The translations under genes and the position numbers were made by a program. A stretch of 64,000 bases of DNA from positions 1,224,123-1,288,122 of the forward strand of contig JAQFVV010006471.1 of assembly GCA_028023455.1 (NCBI GenBank), given 5' to 3'. The stretch comes from Epiperipatus broadwayi. Taxonomy: Eukaryota; Onychophora; Udeonychophora; Euonychophora; Peripatidae. The notes under the pieces are model-generated. The model did not search any database and was not told the DNA's origin. It saw only the letters and a program-made list of their open reading frames with translations. This document shows, in pieces, positions 49,111-61,277 of this stretch (positions within the stretch are counted from its first letter, which is position 1; each line of letters starts with the position of its first letter).

Positions 49111-49737
49111 CTAAAATTGAATTTTTTTGATTTTAAAAATAGTTTATTATAATTATTTTTCATTTATGTCGAGTTTTATCTCAAATCTATATAAATGATA
49201 TGTTATGAAGAAAATGTTGCAGACCTAACACTTTAACAAAAAAATTAAACTATGGCACAGAAAATCTATCAAGAGCAAGAAAAAAATTTGTTGGCAATTT
49301 TAAGATTTAAAATTTCTTTAATGACAGAAAAAAAGTTTGATTTTTGAACTAAACTTAATCATTAACTTGATTATTAAATCAGATGAGTATCTGGAAATTA
49401 CCTGCTTTTAATAGAAAAATAAAAGAATATGCAAAATTATGAAATAAACTATCATTGATTTTAATACTGTGAATAAGAATATACTAATATTTTGTACCAT
49501 TGTTGAAAATCTGTCAAGGAAAAAGTAAACAAAATATAACTTTTATTATTAAGAAGAATGATAGTTTAGTTAGGAGTAAAATAGTTCACAGTTTTATACA
49601 ACAGCTGAAATGTAAATTAATAAGACAGTCTCCTATTGTCAAGACATTATAAATTGTGAATTGCTAATAATAATTTAAATTGTCTTCTGCATGATTTAAA
49701 AATAGAATAAAGTAATAATCACTGAAAAAAATTGTCA

Positions 49738-49840
49738 ACCCTTCTTTCATGATCTTGACTTTGTGCACATTAAAAATGTCTCAGATCTTGAAGAATTCTT
49801 AGAAAGACTAAATAAATTACATATATTCAATATCTTTTAC
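49738..49840 (+). mobile_element. Penelope-like reverse transcriptase remnant
   Basis: The plus frame reads DLDFVHIKNVSDLEEFLERL then NKLH. In Penelope-like elements the YVDD catalytic box is followed by a comparable stretch ending in LxxFLxxLNxLH. Here the box is degraded to DLDF and the frame is lost after LNKLH. With the hammerhead-like motifs at 44541 and 49060, it suggests Penelope-type elements contributed to this intron. Only about 30 residues support it. Confidence 0.4.
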
Positions 49841-52515
49841 CAGCCAAGGGTACTTTCTGCAAAGATTTTGATAGCATTAGAATCTCATTTAAAATGCAAT
49901 CTGTTACAATGGTGTGGAATAAGAATTGGTATAAACCTGTTAATTTAGATTCATGACATAGATTTCTTTTTTTGTGCAAAGTAATTGTAATAAAACAGAT
50001 AAATGATTCAACTAAGTTTATTGAGGTTAATACCTGATGCTCCTTATGCAATATTAAATAATTCATAGAATTTTAATATTAAGATGATACAAGACATAAG
50101 TGTCATATAAAGTCATAATTGACATTGTATCTAATGTAATTATTATTAAAGGAAAGAAGCTTAAATGTTGCCATTGTGATCATTAAGAAAGTTTAAAAAT
50201 TATTTGTATCGTAATAAGTTCAACCATCACTATATTATATTAAATAATGGTAAAATTTAGGCAATGGTAATCATAATGGACACAGGAAACATGAATTGAA
50301 TAATAGTTATGATATTAATGAATTGTGTGCTAGAAATGAAATTGAACTTTTTCAAATATGAATTTCATCTTGATTGATTGAACAATATTTCACCTGAACT
50401 TTGAACTTCTTCAGAAATTATCCCTATGAAACATTTTGGCATATTCATAGTCATACTGATCTTGATTTACTATTAATATATATATATTTAATTAACATTT
50501 TTTCTGCAAGATCTTGTCCATATGGTAATTCACTTCAGTACTAAATTGATGTGGAAAAAAATATAGAGCTCAAACTTCTACCAAAAGTTAATGATTATAC
50601 AAAATCTTTAGATTGGATATTATTCTTATAACAAAAAGACCAATAAAAATTTGAGAAAAATATTAAAATTGCAATAGTGCATTGTTTCACTCATGCATCA
50701 ATAAAATTATGATTTTAAGAATAACTGTGTCCTTTGATATTGCTATTATGAAACCAAAATATGAATTAGGTGTTCTCAGTGAACTTAATAATTGTAAGTT
50801 AAAAATTATGTTATGGATATAATCATTGTTCTTTTTATTCTCTACTGTTATAATTTTTTTTTCTTCCTATATGCAGTCTAAAACACCTTTTTTCAGAAAT
50901 TTGAATGTGATTCTGTAATTCTTTGTGGGTTTTTTTTTTATGTGAGCAGAGTATGAACTCTGTTCTTCAGCAAAGTTTAATACCATTCATATCTGACTAT
51001 AAAGATTCTGATAAAATATATAATTACAGTGTTTAACAAGAGATTGACTAAATTATATAGTAAATCATGATTAACAGATTGATCACTATTGATAAATATT
51101 ATGGTTTATATTATTTGTTAAAGGTTTTTATATTAAATAAAATATAAAAAAATTAGCAATAAATAAATTGCAAATGATTTAAACATTGGATGAAAATGGA
51201 TGAAATCAAACTGATAAAGAAAAAAAAAGTATAGGAAAATAATGAGATTCTCTTTATCTTGCCAAATATAGTTGAGCTACAAAAAAAAAAAAAAATTGAC
51301 AGAATTAGTTTTAATACTTTAGTTGAGAAAGCAGTTTTTTAACAGTTTTAATTCCATTGTAATGGAATGTTTAGGAATTTAAAACAATTTAATTTTAAAT
51401 ATAGTTAACATATTTTATAGTAAATTTTTATTTGTGTGAATAACATTCAGGATTTAGAAATAATAATAGGATGAGAATTTATTTTTCGAATTGTGAAGAT
51501 TATTATTGACAGTTGTACAAAAAATGAAGATTGGAAGAATGTTTGTATCATTTATGTTAAAAAAAAAAAAAATTAATAAATTAAGATGCTTTCAAAAGGG
51601 ATAGATACTGGAATTTATTTATCTTTTTTTAAAAAAATTATTTAAAATTAGTATTAAATGAACATTGTTTATACAATGATGGAGCTAACATTCAAAGAGT
51701 GGGTCATCTTTGCTATGTTAGAAACTTAAGAGGCAATGAAGTTAAAGTTAATATAATGATTAAAACTGATAAATTCTGTGAGTTTGTAATGAAAATAAAT
51801 GCAAATAAATTGAATGTGTCAAAATAAGTGGAGTGAGTTTAAATATTTAGAAAGTTGTTTAATTTAATAGTGAATTTAATAGGCCTCTATTGAGTGAACA
51901 GAATTATTTTGAATAATACTATGTTTGTAAACTTTATTTAGTTTTTTACAAAGAAAAAACTTTGATGATTAAGAAATCAAAGTTGTAACCAATACGTCCA
52001 TTTCTTGTACTAATACAAGCCTTAGAATGTTATTTACTTCATATCTTATTAGTTTATAAAATATTCAATAAGTTATATAGAGTAATATAATAAATAAATT
52101 TTCTAAAATATATTTTAATGTTTGTTGGAATTGGTTGTAAATTTTGTAGATGATAATAATACTGCGAAGTGTAAAAAAATAACATGTAGTGATCATTATG
52201 GAATTTGTGTTACTGAGCATGACATTGTTATTTTTTGATCGCATAACATTTTTAATAATCATTGTTTTGTTAAGAATTTTTATTTTCTTGGACAACTGAA
52301 GATTATAGCACTATAGTACTATTTCTCAAATTAGTAATGATTGAGATGTATTGGCAGTGAACAATTGAGACAATCACTTTTGCTCATAACTAAACTAGTG
52401 TATCTACAAAATTAGCATTTTAAGGTTAGATAATTAATGAGATTAAAATTTATTATTGCTATTTTTTGTTTTTATTTTTATCGTGTTTTCATCATAATTG
52501 TTATTATTACTTTAG

Positions 52516-52755
52516 GTAAACCATGGTTATGGGCCAGACATGATCGAAAATTAAATAAAACTACTGAAAAACGATTTCAGAAGTTTCAGAATCAATTGAA
52601 GGAGTGGGAAAGAAATGGTAAAGAAGGAAGTCAACCTACATTCTTTTTTGATATTGAACAGGATTTTAAAGAAAAACCTTTTGGTTGGATTCCATCTAAA
52701 AATACTAAAATAGTCAATAACCAACTTCAGCCTGATTACAATGGTCACATTATGG
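52516..52755 (+). CDS. RLIG1: RNA ligase 1 (C12orf29 family), second coding exon
   Basis: Acceptor TTACTTTAG and donor GG/GTAAGA bound 240 nt. The first two bases complete the glycine codon begun at 33512, and the exon ends in phase 1. It encodes KPWLWARHDRKLNKTTEKRF, then a charged stretch, then FFFDIEQDFKEKPFGWIPSK and PDYNGHI. LWAR.DRK...AEKRF, W(I/V)PAK-type and DxNGHI-type segments are hallmarks of the C12orf29 RNA ligase and directly follow motif I. Human RLIG1 is about 325 residues; the visible exons give about 150, so one or more further exons lie beyond 52755. I could not find them before base 64000. The ATG reading frame at 52437 is not the true start because its first 26 codons are intron. 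Confidence 0.94.
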
Positions 52756-55290
52756 GTAAGATCAATGATAAATTTTCTAAATTCTTTTGTCACATCGCTT
52801 TGTAAGTAGTATTACATTTATATTTCAATAAATGTTTTTATGTAAATGAATAAGAATCAACTTAGATCTAGAACAGCTAGCAGATTTTTCATTATTGGCA
52901 CTTCTTATTTGCAATTGAAATGAAAAAATTAGGTTGCTTAATTTAAAGTGTGTGTGTGTGTTATTAATATATACAGATTGTTTTACAAGTCCAGTATCTA
53001 GTTGGAGAGGGGAGGAACTTGCTCATTATGTTTATCATGATTCCTAAACATAAATTTAAATACGTGGTCAGATCACAAGCATATGGTTAATCATATCAGG
53101 AGTAATGATCTTTGTCTGGATGATACATTGAAGTAAATACTCAACTTATTATTTTCTTTGCATTTACTTGTATATTTAGATAGATTGATCTCTTTGATTT
53201 TTACTACTATTCAGAATTTTAGGGCTTATTCTTTCTAACTCTGATACATGTTATCTAGTGATTTATAAAATGTATATCAACTTGACCCATAATGCTGCAC
53301 TTATAGAACACTGTATATATAATTTATATGTCTTAAGTAAAAGTCAGCAAATTGTGATATTTCATTACTTGAAAATCAGAAAATTTTATTAAAAAATTTA
53401 TTTGTTTTCAAAATAATCAAAAATTCAAACTTTAAAGAGAAAATAGAATTATCACTTATTGAAGATTAGATTTAGAACCATACTTTAAATCAAGGCCAAA
53501 ATAAATAGAAAAGAATAACTTTTACTTGATTATAATTAGAAAATAAAATAATGATTATTAATATAATAATAATAATAATAATTTATAGGAAAATTAATTC
53601 AATTAATGAAACGAAACTTACAGCATTAACAAACAACTAATTTTGGCCCCATCTTTATTTACGATATATTTAGTTTTTTTAAAGAACATTAACCAGGTAG
53701 TAGTAGTATTCATTTATTATATAGTAAATCAGTGTTCAAAATAGCAAAAAATATTGGGGTTTCATTGGGAAGTATATTATTCTGCAGTAGCAAGAAAATA
53801 AATTTTAATTAAAATGAATGAGCTCATAGTTTTTACACTACATTTAATAAATTGTTAATATAATACCTGAGTACTAGATTCGGGTTGCCATCTGTATTTG
53901 CTAATCATTCACTTTTAATTTTTAAGCTCACTAGAAAATTACCATAATAACTTAACTATTAGTGAATAGAATCCAGTGTTTCTCTGGATATTATCATTAA
54001 AATTTACATTTATGCATAAGTTTTCATATGTATTATGAGATGAAAAAAAACAAGCATTACTTATCAAGTCAAAATGTCTTGCATATAAGAATGTTTATAT
54101 GGTGGGAAAAGAATATTTATGAATTCAGATTACTCACATTAATTGATCAAATCTGCTAAATGTAGAAAAAACTTTTGTCCAGAAGTTGTTCAGATTTATT
54201 GAACAGTTCTAATAGTTACTGATTTCACATATAATGTATACATTTTATTTATGTCATGAAACTAGAGGGATTTATATCAAGGTTTCAGTTATTTGAAAGA
54301 AATAGACTGTGTAAAAATCAATTGTATATTATCATTACTTCCAGCAATGAGATATAAATGATTGCAAAATTTATTTTAACAATTTTTTGGACACAGTGTT
54401 TTTAAAATATTGTCAAACACTTTTTGTTGGATGAAGTATTTATTCATTGTCTATTAGAGTCATTGTGATATGGTATGAGTGCATTAAAATTAGTGCAATG
54501 AATAGTGTCTTTGCATTCAATTTTCAAAATAGATATAAAATTTAAGCGAATATTTATTTTGTGAAATTGCATGGTCATTAATTGTGGATATTTCTAGCTT
54601 ATGTTTAACAACTGCAGAAACAGTTCTAATTCATTTTATCATCCCATTCTACAATTATATATATATATATATAAACTTGAATAATCTGTGAGTGTATTTG
54701 ATCCACTGTTTCTCTCTGACTAAGCTTAATAGTGTGACTAATCTGACATATTTGAAACTATCATTTGATAGTCTTTGATTACTCATGCTTGAATTAATAA
54801 CTCTAAAATAGAATGATTAGAATGTGAATTATTGATAACATAAAAATTTCATATTTTAGAAAGTACAGATTATGTACTAAGAGTTGTAACATAGGCTTTC
54901 AGAACTATTTTTGTGGATATTTGATACACGAAGAGGGAAATTGCTGAAATTAAAAATGGATCATGTTCTGGCTATTAAGGGGAAAAAAACTTACATAGTA
55001 ATATATGAAATCTATCGTTTTGATCATGAACCTTATTGTGATAAATAATTGAATGATTTGTTTGACAATTCATAAGAAGTTCAAGCATTAAAGGGGACAT
55101 AATTTGGCCATGATTCTTGAATCTGCCACTTTACTACTATGTCAAACCATTCAGAATAAGTTATCTGTTACAGATTATATGTGAACACTTCTAAAAAATT
55201 TATGAATTATTGATTTCTAATTTGATATTAGATAATGATATAAATTTTACTTTGTAATAAATTAATACATAATGCCCATCATTAGCATTT
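52756..55290 (+). other. RLIG1: RLIG1 intron 2, left part, no gene seen
   Basis: AT-rich DNA with a short (GT)n tract at 52950-52962 and an (AT)n tract near 54655-54675. Near 54700-54800 a phrase resembling the foldback core (TTTGATTACTCATGCTT) is visible, too short to call a copy. No further RLIG1 exon was recognised. Confidence 0.55.
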
Positions 55291-55292
55291 AT

Positions 55293-57205
55293 ATCATCAT
55301 CATCAACCATTATCAATCCACTGCAAGATGAAGGTCTCTCCAAGTTCAATCCATCTTCTCCGATCTTTAGCTTCTCTTCTCCACATCACCCCTGCACATT
55401 TTTTTATTTCATCCATCCATTTCACATGTGGTCTCTTTCTGGGTCTTTTACAGTCTTTTGGAATCAAGTTTAAGATTTCAATTGTCCATCTATTATCATC
55501 TCTTCTAGCAATATGTCCAGCCCAACTCCACTTCAATCTTTTAATTTTTTCAATGAGGTCAGTAACACCTGTTTGTTCTCTTACCCATATATTGCGTTTT
55601 CGATCTCTTCTTGTTACTCCCAACATGCATCTCTCCATACTTCTTTGAGTGGTCTGAAGTCTCTGTATTGCTCTTCTATTAAGTGTCCAAGTCTCAGATC
55701 CATAAGTAAGAACTGGTAAAACACATTTATTAAAAACCTTCCTTTTCAAACATATAGGCATATTTTCTTTTAGTATCAAGTTATTTCTACCAAAAGCACT
55801 CCAACCAAGTTTAATTCTATGATTAATTTCATCCATTATGTTTCCATCTGTATTAATAATCTGACCAAGGTATTTGTAACTGTTAACTTTTTCTAACTCA
55901 TAATCAATCTTTATTTTCATATTTTGAGAAAATCCATTAAACATTACTTTAGTCTTTTTAACATTTATCTTTAGTCCTACTTTTCTACTTTCATCTGATA
56001 ACTCCTGCAACATTTCCTGCAGCTCTAAAGCATTATTTGCAAAAACAACTACATCATCTGCAAAATCTAAATGACTTAAATAATCTCCATTTACTTTCAC
56101 TCCTTTAGCTTCCCATTTTAATCCACAAAATACTTTTTGCAGCACTGCTGTAAAAAGTTTTGGAGATATGGAGTCACCCTGTCTTACACCCTTCTCAATG
56201 TTGACTTTCCCAGTATCATTATGTAATCTAATTGTTGCTGTTGCATTTTTATAAATATTCTTTAAAATATGACAATATCCTGGATCTATACCTTGATGAT
56301 CCAATGCTTTAATCACTGAAGAAATGTTTATAGAATCAAATGCCTTTTCATAATCTATAAATCCAAAGCATAATGGCAACTCATATTCATTTATTCTTCC
56401 TATAACTTCTCTCAATACCTGGATATGATCTACTGTACCAAAACCACTTTTAAATCCAGCTTGTTCTCTTGGTTGGTGGAAATCTAATGTTCTTTGTAGA
56501 CGAGTTGTAATTATCTTGGTAAAAATTTTGTATAAACTGCTAAAAGGCTGATAGACTTCTTTATCATCTTTTTTAAATATTAATATTAATACTGCATTCT
56601 TCCAATCATCTGGTGCATCTTTATCATTTAGACATTTGGTATATAACTTTGCTAAAAAAATTTCTATTTCTTCACCTGCTTCTTTTAATATATCAATTAT
56701 AATTCCATCATTACCTGGAGCCTTTCCTTTCTTCATAAATTTAATTGCATGTCTCACTTCTTCATTTAAAATTCTGGGCAATTTGGAAGATATAATGGAT
56801 ATAGGAGGTACTTGTTCTTTATTACTATATAATTCTTAATAAAAGTCTTCTATCCATTTCATGGTATCATCTTTCTTTTTAATAATAATTCCATCTTTTT
56901 TTCTTATTGCAGATATAAATTTCCTACCAATATCAAAATCTTGTTTTATAGTCTTGAGACTTTTATTTTTTCTACAGCTTTCCTTGCTAGTTTACAGTTA
57001 TACTTTTTTATATCATTCTCAACTTTTTTCCACACCATTTTACAAAATTCGAGATAATCAATCCTTTTTAATGCATCATTTTTATATATCGTCATATAAC
57101 TTCTTTTCTTTATAAATTCTCTAGTCTCAGTAGAAATTTTATTGGTCAATTGCTGCTTTTTTTCTCATCAGCTATCTTTGTTGCAGTTTTTAAAAGTGTA
57201 TCAGT
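55293..57205 (-). mobile_element. LINE family A copy 2, reverse transcriptase (492-codon open frame) and 3' end
   Basis: The open frame 55303-56781 (minus) is the longest in the window. RT motifs appear in order: FGFIDYEKAFDSI (motif A), GVRQGDSISPKLF (motif B), LDFADDVVVFANN (motif C, catalytic FADD), then KTKVMFNGFSQ and SYKYLGQII. The C-terminal tail has LKWSWAGHIARRDDNR and KRPRKRPHVKWMDEIKK, typical of RTE-like endonuclease-RT elements. Upstream of the first ATG the same frame continues except for one TAA near 56836 (after KWIEDFY). Past that it continues with breaks to about 57205, where TDTLLKTATK of the linker is read. The 3' end is near 55293 with CATCATCATCAACC. The plus-strand frames 55328-57115 are shadows. 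RTE-like is my reading of the C-terminus, not a search result. Confidence 0.93.
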
Positions 57206-57224
57206 TATTTTAGCGGTTAGTGGC

Positions 57225-57880
57225 CAAAGGCGAAGGGTGCTAAGAATACTCTGATTACGGACCCAGGCTGCCATTTACGAAGCACCACTTTTTATTTAGG
57301 TACTTAAACTGCAGATCACTTTCAAGTGAAGGAAGATTGCAAGAAATAGAAGAACTGTCTTATATTAAATGGGACATTACTGCACTTTGTGAAATTGAAA
57401 ATAAAAGGTGAAGAGACAATTGATTTAAAAAGTGGATATGTACTCTATTATAAAGGCACAAAATATTAGAAATATAAGTAGAGTAGGATTCATTTATAAA
57501 TAAAAAGTGGAAGAGACAACATTGTGGAGATTGATGGTGTATCGGATAGAGTGGCAAAGTTAGTTATACAACTTAATAACAGATACCAAATGCAGATAAT
57601 TCAGGTTTAAAGCCCCAACAAGTTCTCATACTAATGAAGTAGTAGAAGATTTTTATATCTATGCACGTAAAGGCTTTTGATTAGAGTAAACAAAATTTAA
57701 AATTTCTATGGGAGACTTTAATGCTAGAGTTGGTAAACAAATGAAAGATGAAAAGTGCTGAAGGTAATTTTGGTTATGGTAATAGAAATAGAGAGGACAT
57801 AGACTTGTGGAGCATTTATATAGCAAAATATGTAGATTTCTGAATTATTTATTGATTTGTAGTTTTATATCCAGGCAACA
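57225..57880 (+). mobile_element. LINE family A copy 2, inverted 5' UTR and endonuclease N-terminus
   Basis: On the plus strand the segment from GTTAGTGGCCAAAGGCG onward has the same 5' UTR as 32290-32400. It then encodes a broken version of EELxxIKWDITALCEIE, DLKSGYVLYYKG and, near 57715, MGDFNARVGK with frameshifts. The minus-strand part ends at about 57205 in the linker, so the endonuclease C-terminal half is missing. The junction at 57205-57225 joins the two opposite strands with no obvious spacer. Confidence 0.85.
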
Positions 57881-58234
57881 GTGTGTATAGAGTTAGTTGT
57901 GATATGAATTTTAATTTATCTGTTTTCAAATGAATTATTTTAAATTGATATAATATCATCATTAAGATTCAGGGGGTTATTCAGTCCACAAAATACAATT
58001 CAGATGGTCTGCTATGTAATTCTGGAAATATGCTATGGATTTTGCTATTAGAGAATGTATCATTTCATGACATAATCTTATGGAAGTGATATTTTTAGAT
58101 TATGTTTAAAGATCTGTCAGCACACATCTGTAAGCCAAATATATAAACATATGTGCTTTTATTCAAAAATAAACATTAATTTCAATAATCTTTAACATTT
58201 TAGTACAAATCAATTACCTAGATGGAAGCAAGTA
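57881..58234. other. Unassigned DNA between LINE copies
   Basis: AT-rich, no recognised element. Confidence 0.5.
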
Positions 58235-58390
58235 TTATATATAGTTGAAGTTCGACAAAGATTATGTTTTGGAAATGGGACAGAGCAGATTAAGGGAAAA
58301 CTTAGTGTGGGGGAATGAAAAGGGGGAAGGTAAAGTGGCTAACAGGTTTCTCTGGGCATATTGGCTGAGAGCATCACATCACACAAGAAG
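58235..58390 (+). mobile_element. LINE family C, isolated 3' end
   Basis: TTGGAAATGGGACAGAGCAG, AAGTGGCTAACAGGTTTCTC and GAGCATCACATCACA correspond to 60599-60745 (TGGAAATGGGATGGTGCAGG, the same AACAGGTTTCTC phrase, TGCATCACATCACAT). It is therefore the 3' tail of another copy, directly ahead of the coding part of the next copy at 58395. Confidence 0.85.
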
Positions 58391-58394
58391 TTAG

Positions 58395-60755
58395 GCTAAA
58401 ATAGATAATTATAGAGAGAGAGAATGAAATTGAATAGTAAATTGTTGGAGGATATTAATAAAAGTGGAAGAGATGGGAGTAAAAAATTTTGGAATTGCAT
58501 TAAAAGGAGAAATGTAAGGGAGAGAGAGATAGTATTACTAGATGATGAGGGAATAGAGGGTAGCTCTAGAGAAGACTTAGAGAGAATCTTAAATAGATAT
58601 GTAATGGATATAGAAAAGATGTTAGATGTGAAGGACAGAGTGATAGAAAACATGAAAGCATGTAGTAATGGGAATATTAGGTTTACAGAAAATCAACTGA
58701 ATGGGAGGCAGGGAAGACATTGAAAAGTGGAAAGGCAAGAGGTTTAGATGGATGTACAACAGAGATGGTAATGAATTTAAGGCATAGGGCAAAAATAAAA
58801 TTTATTATCATGTTTTAATAAGATGTCACATAAGAGAGGTTTTCCGGGTAGTTGGAGTAATACAAAGAGTAAGATATTATTTAAAGGAAAGGGTAAGGAT
58901 CATAGTAAATAATTATAGACTATAGCAGTAACATGAGTTTTATATAAAGTTTTCTCATTTATGGTGGCTGAAAGGATTGCAAAATGGATGGAAGAGAATA
59001 ATATAAGGAGAGAAATGCAAGAAGGTTTTTGATCATATAGGAGATCGTTTATTTGTACTTACACAAGTTATGGATATGAGCAGATATTCAGTTATATATG
59101 GTTTTTATAGATATAGAGAAGGGGTATGATAGAGTAAATAGAAATAGATTATGGGTAAGTTTAGTAAATTTGAGAATGGATGGAGCTTTTGTGGATAATT
59201 ATTAAAAAATTATAAGAAAATAATTGCCATATGTATCAATTAGGGAATATAGAATCAGTTAAAATTAAAAATGGGGTGGGACTAAGGCAAGGGTGCCCTA
59301 TGTCACCTATTTTGTTTTTGTTGTATTTGAGTGAAATGTGAGAGCAATAGAAAGACTGGAAAGAGGGATAAAGATACCATTAATAGGTGGCAAGGGAGTA
59401 TATACTTTGCCGGGTCTTTTTCTTTTTGTGTGCAGAAAGAAGAGAAGATATGGATGTTATGCTGAGGACATGCGCAAGGGTGATTAAAGAGATGGGGATT
59501 AAATTTAGTGAAGAAAAATCAAATATAATGATAGTTATTACTGTGGAAAGAGAAGACGTACAATTTTTATTGGGGGATATAAAGTTAAGTGTGGTGAATA
59601 GATATAGTTATTTGGGAATCATCTTAAGTAATCAGAAAAATTGCTTGGATGAATGGGAGAAAAAATTGATAAATGAAGCAAAGAAAAGAAAGGGATTGAT
59701 AAAGAAATTAACAGTGTTTTCAATAATAAATATGATGTAGCTAGAATTGTATGGAAGGGAGTGGCAGTAGCAGGGTTAACATATGGTAATGATGCGTTAT
59801 GTGTTAGTAAAGGGGTATTAGATTATTTAGAAAAAGTACAAAGGAAATAGGAAGACATGCATTAGATGCAGATGTGTGGACAGCAAAGGAGGCAATTCAA
59901 GGAGAAATGGGATGGTCAAGTTTTTATATGAGGGATGCAAAAAGCAAAATGAAAATGTTCAGTAGATTGCAGTTTATGGATAATAAAAGAATAGCCAAAA
60001 TAGTATTTAATTGGGTTACAAGTAAAGGGCAGGCAACAAGATGGGTGAGAAAGGTCAATGCGGTATGCAGAAGATTTGGGTAAAGAATTTATATCAGCTT
60101 GTAAAAAAGGTGGGATGATTGTGTTAGTAGAAATGTTGAGTGTTATAGTGGTAAGGAATGGAATAAAAGAATAGATGCATTAATAAAAAATAGGGAGTTG
60201 GAGAGATGGAGAACTAGTATGGAGAGTAAAAAGAGTTTAAATATATATAGAAGTAAATGGAACATTGAGTGTAAGATAATTTATGATAATAGCAAGGAAA
60301 ATAGTTTATTGTTTAAGGCTCAAATGGGATCTTTAGCAACAAGAGAATATACATGTAAATGGAAAAAATATGCATGATTTAGTCTGCAAGTTGTGTAAGG
60401 AAGGCATAAAAATATTAGGCATCTTGTTAATTCAATGTAAATGCTTGAAAGCAGAAAGGGTACAAATAATGAAGTTATGGAAGAATAAATATGAACAAAG
60501 TGATTATACAGAAAGTGGGTTATTGTTTTTTATGCTGGGTTTGGGAAAAGATAAGGGGGATTTAGATATGAAAGCCATGGAGTTGACAAAGATTATGTTG
60601 TGGAAATGGGATGGTGCAGGATATGGGAAAACTTAGGGTGGGGAATGGAAAGGGAAGGTAAAGTGGCTAACAGGTTTCTCTGGACATAGTTGCTGAGAGA
60701 TTCCTGCCTCCGTATAAGGAGAAGTCACTGTGCATCACATCACATAATATATTTG
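58395..60755 (+). mobile_element. LINE family C copy 2, reverse transcriptase region and 3' end, decayed
   Basis: Open pieces in order: 58424-58723 with SGRDGSKKFWNCIKRRNVRE (leader before the RT), and near 59274 GLRQGCPMSPILF (motif B). Next is 59387-59740 with MGIKFSEEKSNIMI, then NRYSYLGIILS, and 59874-60083 with IQGEMGWSSFYMRDAKSKMK. Last is 60370-60636 with CKLCKEGIKILGILLIQCKC, a cysteine-rich knuckle common at LINE C-termini. Pieces are in different frames and separated by stops. The FADD box, present in the 10800-12580 copy, is lost near 59430. The 3' end after ACTTAGGGTGGGGAATGG runs to about 60755. The antisense frame at 58396-58653 is a shadow. Confidence 0.87.
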
Positions 60756-61277
60756 CAAGAGAATATATTCCAAAACTAGGACAATACAATAATAAGTATA
60801 ATTTTTGAAGGAGAAGAAACTAATAGGTAGAGTTATATTTAATCATAAACTAGTACTTCATTATATTAGTTAAGTATAAAATATTTATATAAGTTTTATG
60901 ATATAAAATATGGATGAATAGTATTCATAAAGTGACAAAAAAATTGAATCATATTTTCATTTACACAATAAATAGAGAGCAGAGTTACATATCAAAGCTA
61001 GGAAAACTTTTATTTAGTTTGTTTTTGTTTTTGTTTTATTTTTTTTTTTTTGGTATTTTTTTTTAAGATATTGAGACAAGTGACAATACGATTAGAAAAC
61101 ATTTATAACAAAAGTTAAGCAATATGAATTTAGAAAATCTAAAAAATTATATGAGAAAATCATTATGTACATCATCTAGGAGAAGAAAGGATTATGTATC
61201 ATATAAAGGTAATAAATGAGAGATAGGTCTTAAATTGAATTATCCTTTATCTTTAGCTGTAAGACTAGAACCGACTT
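60756..61277. other. Unassigned AT-rich DNA
   Basis: No gene or element is recognised here. A long T run with scattered G lies at 61020-61064. Confidence 0.5.

Larger units (their letters stand above)
33513..52515 (+). other. RLIG1: RLIG1 intron 1 between the two visible coding exons (19 kb)
   Basis: The donor GTAATC and the acceptor TTATTATTACTTTAG delimit a 19,003-base phase-1 intron. It holds the inverted-repeat element with the LTR insertion (36076-41765), a small unknown frame (42623-42937), LINE A copy 3, a hammerhead-like motif, LINE B copy 2 and a Penelope-like trace. From 33513 to 36075 I see only AT-rich DNA, though 34020-34290 and 35620-35990 are less biased and may be old transposon remains. 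From 49850 to 52515 I see decayed sequence I cannot assign. Confidence 0.88.

Noticed and set aside
52437-52515. First 26 codons of the 122-codon frame as RLIG1 N-terminus
   Set aside because: This part precedes the acceptor TTACTTTAG and shows no similarity to the family; joining with 33512 restores the expected order.
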